Of a stretch of 64,000 nt of DNA, positions 61,401 to 64,000 are shown piece by piece. Source of the stretch: Hymenolepis diminuta (lineage: Eukaryota > Platyhelminthes > Cestoda > Cyclophyllidea > Hymenolepididae). The notes under the pieces are model-generated. The model was not told the DNA's origin, ran no database searches, and saw only the letters and a program-made list of their open reading frames with translations. Where the stretch lies: contig CAADRB010000002.1 in the NCBI GenBank assembly GCA_900708905.1, positions 4,703,661 to 4,767,660 on the forward strand, written 5' to 3'. The translations under genes were made by a program, and so were the position numbers. The first letter of the stretch is position 1, and each line of letters opens with the position of its first letter.

Positions 61401-63280
61401 TATATTATTCTTTTAATTTGCCACCCTATGATACAAATAAATAAGCCAACATGCCAAAACTCTTTTTAGAATCACCTGCGGTGCTAATTATACCCACGAT
61501 ATCATGGCGCATAGATATCGGTGATAAGTCCAACTTAAACTCAACTAATGGTAGTTTTGAAAATAGTGAGAGAGAGAGAGGCATTTTTTCCCAAATGCCT
61601 TTTAATTGAAGAAGCCACTGAATAAAGTGGCGGTCGCGTAGCATTAACACTGAGACATCTAAAGTTTATTGAAAATCATGTGCATTGCCGACTAACAAAT
61701 AACTAAAAATAGCATTTTTCATCAATGAAAGTTGTTATATATCTCTATTCACAAAACAACACCGTTAAATATATGAAATCGATAGACTTAATAAGGGAAT
61801 TATACGGATGAATGGTAAGCAAAAATTTTTAGAAAAGAGTTAAAGGAGTGAAGAAATGTCATGAGATTATTTATACATGAAGTTTCCTACAAAGTGGCCA
61901 GTAGGTGGAAAGTTAGAAATGGAATCGGAATAGGCAAATTGAGTCACTTCATAAAATCATTTTTATTTTAGCAATTCAAGTAAGCAATAAGCAATATGTT
62001 GTGTGTTGAAGGAAAAAATGTAGATAAAAAGTAAACATTTTTTGAGATTATTTAAACATTTGAACTCTAACAGCCCATTGATGCTATTCCGCTTTGGCCA
62101 TTTTAATAAAATTCCATTATTTTCTTTCAGCAAGAAATTAAATTTTTATTTAAATATTAATTAACGCAAATTGCATAGTTGCCGTAGTTTCTGCTTTCAC
62201 CATTGCCATTTAAAGAGAATTTGTGGGGAAATAATTGGTTATATATCGGCCAAATATTGCATGATATGAAATAAAGAAGCAGACAACCTTATATTTCATC
62301 CAGACAGTTAAGTTTCGCATATAAATTTGATAAAAAATAAGTGAAGATGTTAAGACTGTAAAATTTTAACCCTTTTTCAAAGGAACGAACATAAGTATAA
62401 CGAAATTGAGGAAATACGGAAATTAAGTCTGGAATAAAATTGGGTATTTCAGTCAAGTATTTAATTAAAAAAATCGTTCAATTCCTTATCATTTCACCAA
62501 AATATTTTGTGTCAAGTTAACAAAATTAGTGTTCATTGCCATGGTTAAATGTTAGAAAAATGAAATCTATAAATCACTATGGCTACGAACTTGTTAGGAA
62601 ACCTCAAAGGGGATCCTCTAAAGTATTCTGATTTCACTGCACTTTCGGACTTAACATATTTGGGCCCTGCTCCAAAATGGTTTTTAGATAACATTGAAAA
62701 CAATTAAATTCCATTTCTACAGATAAACAGACACCTAAATGAAAAATTATAATTTAACTACAGAAGTCCATTTCTGAAATCCGCAATCATTTTCCGTTAT
62801 TGTCTTAGAGCAGAAGATGAAAAATTCTGCAATCAAATCTTTTTTCCCGGAATAGCGCATGGAGTAAATTTTGAAAATCGAACATGAAATAAAGCTATAC
62901 TTGTAGTCATTGTTGATGAGGGCATCCACTAATATTATTCTGTTGTATTTTCTAGACAATTCATAATTAAAAGTTATCAAAAGTGGGAATTTATTATTTT
63001 AGTTGGGATGGATCATGCCTGAAACTGTGACAGCATTCTTCAGCTCCTGTTGTATTGAGCTAAAAATGTCCATTACTTAATGTACTTTGTCAAGTACTCG
63101 AAAGCAATGCAATAGTTAGGTAATTATTTGCATAATCAAAATTGGTGAGTTGAGTATTTTCTTGTTAATAGTAAAAAACAATCCCTATTACTTTTTCTCA
63201 ATGTTTTAAAGTAAGAAGAAACAAGATGAGAGGTTTCTTGTAGATGTAACCAAGGTGTATGATTCAGAATAAACCGCTCT
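58496..63280. other. Region between the two TATA repeat units
   Basis: A+T rich, with no reverse transcriptase, gag or other transposon frame. A weak terminal exon candidate lies at 60021-60137. A minus-strand open stretch of protein-like composition lies at 60580-60726. A short GA tract lies at about 61567-61580. Confidence 0.55.
60021..60137 (+). CDS. Candidate 3'-terminal exon, product unknown
   Basis: After CCTGACTTTCAG, 39 codons in phase 0 (MINVYVARQRTKEAK, then VPLRFHQPRTDSYCLHF) run to TGA, with AATAAA at 60274-60279. Composition is protein-like and G+C richer than the flanks. No family match, no partner exon; chance is possible. Confidence 0.18.
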   Translation: MINVYVARQRTKEAKSVDSLIVPLRFHQPRTDSYCLHF

Positions 63281-63665
63281 ATCTAAGCACGCCCATCGAT
63301 TTCCCCCTTTCTATAATAGCCTCGTTTCACTCATAGGTACACTTGTACCCATGTTCTCGCGCGGTCTTACCCAAGTGACGCATATAAAGCCGTCTTTGTT
63401 TTCCACACAGAAGAGGATGCACGCATGTCAGTTATCGTCTCTTATGCCTCCACTTCATCTCCTCTCTTCCTCAGCATGCTCCCATCTCTCTTTCTCCTCG
63501 TTGTGGTTCCCTTGAATACATTTTTGGTCTAATCAACTCTTGGTGTTCTGCTCTATAATTGTTGTTAGCTCTAACTCAAACAGTTATGAATTGGTGACTG
63601 TTATCGCTGTTGTTATTTGCTAGCTGCAAACCAATAGTAGTTACCTTAATTCCAACAATCTTATG
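63281..63665 (+). repeat. TATA-containing repeat unit, copy 2
   Basis: Direct repeat of 58165-58495. TATAAAG at 63383-63389, Sm-like ATTTTTGG at 63520-63527, stem-loop at 63530-63567. The 48-nt stretch around the TATA box differs from copy 1 at about five positions. Downstream of the stem-loop this copy has some 60-70 extra bases before the last similar block. Confidence 0.6.
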
Positions 63666-64000
63666 ATACTGTGAAGACATCCAGATGACAGAAGATTTTC
63701 AGATCTCTAAAATTTTATCATTTTCATCATGAGTGTTATAATCAAGATAAGAGATAACTTTAGACACAGCGTTTAAAGCAAAGAGATTCTGTTATCTGCA
63801 ATAAAGTAATATTTTGCCTATATTTAGATGTAATGCTGAACGGTTAGAGTGCCTCTCATAGCACCAATGAAAGCATGCAAATTCCACAGATAACGGAAAT
63901 TTTTTCAGTGTGCTCGCACTTTACAATTTGAACTTTAATTTATGCTTTGAAAATTTGTTGCGAAAGTTAAACAGATTTGTAAAGTGACAGATGTCCATTG
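63666..64000. other. End of window
   Basis: No gene or repeat recognised in the last 335 bases. Confidence 0.5.

Noticed and set aside
58165..63665. A complete LTR retrotransposon with 330-bp LTRs
   Set aside because: Spacing and TATA boxes would fit, but no gag or pol frame, no primer-binding site after copy 1, no polypurine tract before copy 2 and no matching TG..CA ends were seen. A dead element cannot be fully excluded.

Overview
This window looks like nuclear DNA of a parasitic flatworm, most likely a tapeworm. The evidence is strong A+T richness, genes split by GT-AG introns, and many 33-40 nt introns crowded at the 5' ends of genes with kilobase introns at the 3' ends. Three protein genes can be read with confidence. 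A 40-base N run at 13440-13479 marks a scaffold gap. The species cannot be fixed from the sequence alone.

Layout. (1) 2384-25408, minus strand: a complete GRAM-GRAM-TBC-EF-hand Rab GTPase-activating protein of the TBC1D8/TBC1D9 family. It has 21 coding exons that join in frame to 1179 codons plus stop. (2) 25409-28201: head-to-head intergenic region. (3) 28202-35177, plus strand: a complete ARL8 small GTPase of 189 residues in five exons; the last intron is about 6.3 kb and the last exon only 59 bp. (4) 35178-44262: intergenic, with one well-bounded orphan exon candidate and a tRNA-like SINE relic. (5) 44263-47719, minus strand: a complete two-exon voltage-gated potassium channel alpha subunit of 740 residues, with a Shaw/Kv3-like T1 domain and an unusual S4. 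(6) 47720-64000: no secure gene. It holds a SINE copy, two weak 3'-terminal exon candidates, and two related ~330 bp direct copies of a TATA-containing unit 5.1 kb apart.

The first two proteins fall in the same broad area of cell biology: TBC1D8/9-type proteins inactivate Rab GTPases on membranes, and ARL8 drives lysosome positioning. Their starts lie 2.8 kb apart in divergent orientation. Nothing in the sequence proves shared regulation. The channel is a separate neuronal or muscle type of gene.

The most interesting non-gene signals are three. The two TATA units each carry an Sm-like ATTTTTGG site followed at once by a stem-loop whose pairing is kept between copies through G-U changes. A tRNA-derived SINE family is present in three decayed copies. 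The potassium channel has lost several S4 gating charges.
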